This document shows, piece after piece, positions 63,972 through 64,000 of a DNA stretch of 64,000 nt. The DNA lies in contig NZ_DS990119.1 in NCBI RefSeq assembly GCF_000187895.1, forward strand, positions 310,001 to 374,000, in the 5' to 3' direction. How positions within the stretch are numbered: position 1 is the stretch's first letter; the number at the start of each line of letters is the position of its first letter. The position numbers and the translations under genes are program-made. The stretch comes from Phocaeicola plebeius DSM 17135 (GTDB lineage: Bacteria; Bacteroidota; Bacteroidia; Bacteroidales; Bacteroidaceae). The notes beneath the pieces are model-generated. The model did no database searches. It saw only the letters and a program-made list of their open reading frames with translations, and was not told the origin of the DNA.

Positions 63972-64000
63972 ATGAAGATAACGATTGCGCAAGTCCCATT
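63972..64000 (+). CDS. Start of a gene cut by the right window edge
   Basis: An ATG at 63972, 10 bases after the lipoprotein stop, opens a frame of nine codons (MKITIAQVP) to the edge. The beginning resembles several hydrolase families, but nothing can be assigned. Confidence 0.35.

Overview
The window looks like chromosomal DNA of a gut Bacteroidota, most probably Bacteroides or Phocaeicola. The evidence is a SusC-type outer-membrane transporter, BACON-domain and other lipoproteins, serine-type sulfatases with an anaerobic maturase, and many copies of the Bacteroides -7 promoter box TAnnTTTG upstream of genes. No rRNA, tRNA, CRISPR array or intact insertion sequence was recognised.

Positions 1-25201 hold a polysaccharide utilisation locus (PUL) for what is probably a sulfated, arabinose/xylose- and galactose-containing glycan. 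On the minus strand, in transcription order, it has: a sulfatase, a TIM-barrel lipoprotein, a sodium:solute symporter, a GH2 enzyme, a tandem GH43 enzyme, two more sulfatases, a nucleoside-hydrolase-fold protein, a GH43 enzyme, a BACON/leucine-rich-repeat lipoprotein, a beta-helix hydrolase with a GH49-like triad, and a SusC cut by the left edge. Hairpins and internal promoters split it into several transcription units. A divergent two-gene operon supplies a GH27 enzyme and the maturase that would activate the three sulfatases.

Positions 25212-43271 are mostly ordinary chromosome: a small winged-helix gene, an RND efflux operon, an esterase-like gene, a LytS/LytTR two-component system, an MFS transporter, a DUF3737-PatB-MATE operon, a BASS-family transporter and an M49-like metallopeptidase. 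A 1.1 kb region at 35647-36761 holds a palindromic repeat and a tiny complete transcription unit.

Positions 44791-50030 form an AT-rich accessory island. One cassette (minus strand) encodes three predicted nucleases: GIY-YIG, PD-(D/E)XK with a large C-terminal domain, and Mrr-like. The other (plus strand) encodes an HNH nuclease, a coiled-coil protein and a DUF4407-like membrane protein. A degenerate copy of the 3' end of the gene at the left border and a second copy of the palindromic repeat lie between the two cassettes. This is the best candidate in the window for an undescribed, possibly anti-phage, system.

Positions 50058-64000 return to ordinary genes: an AlkZ-related protein, an AEC transporter, thioredoxin, a YczE-like membrane protein, an EamA transporter, an exonuclease, a second winged-helix gene, a second RND operon whose pump gene carries a one-base frameshift near its 5' end, a divergent AraC regulator, glycerate kinase and a lipoprotein.
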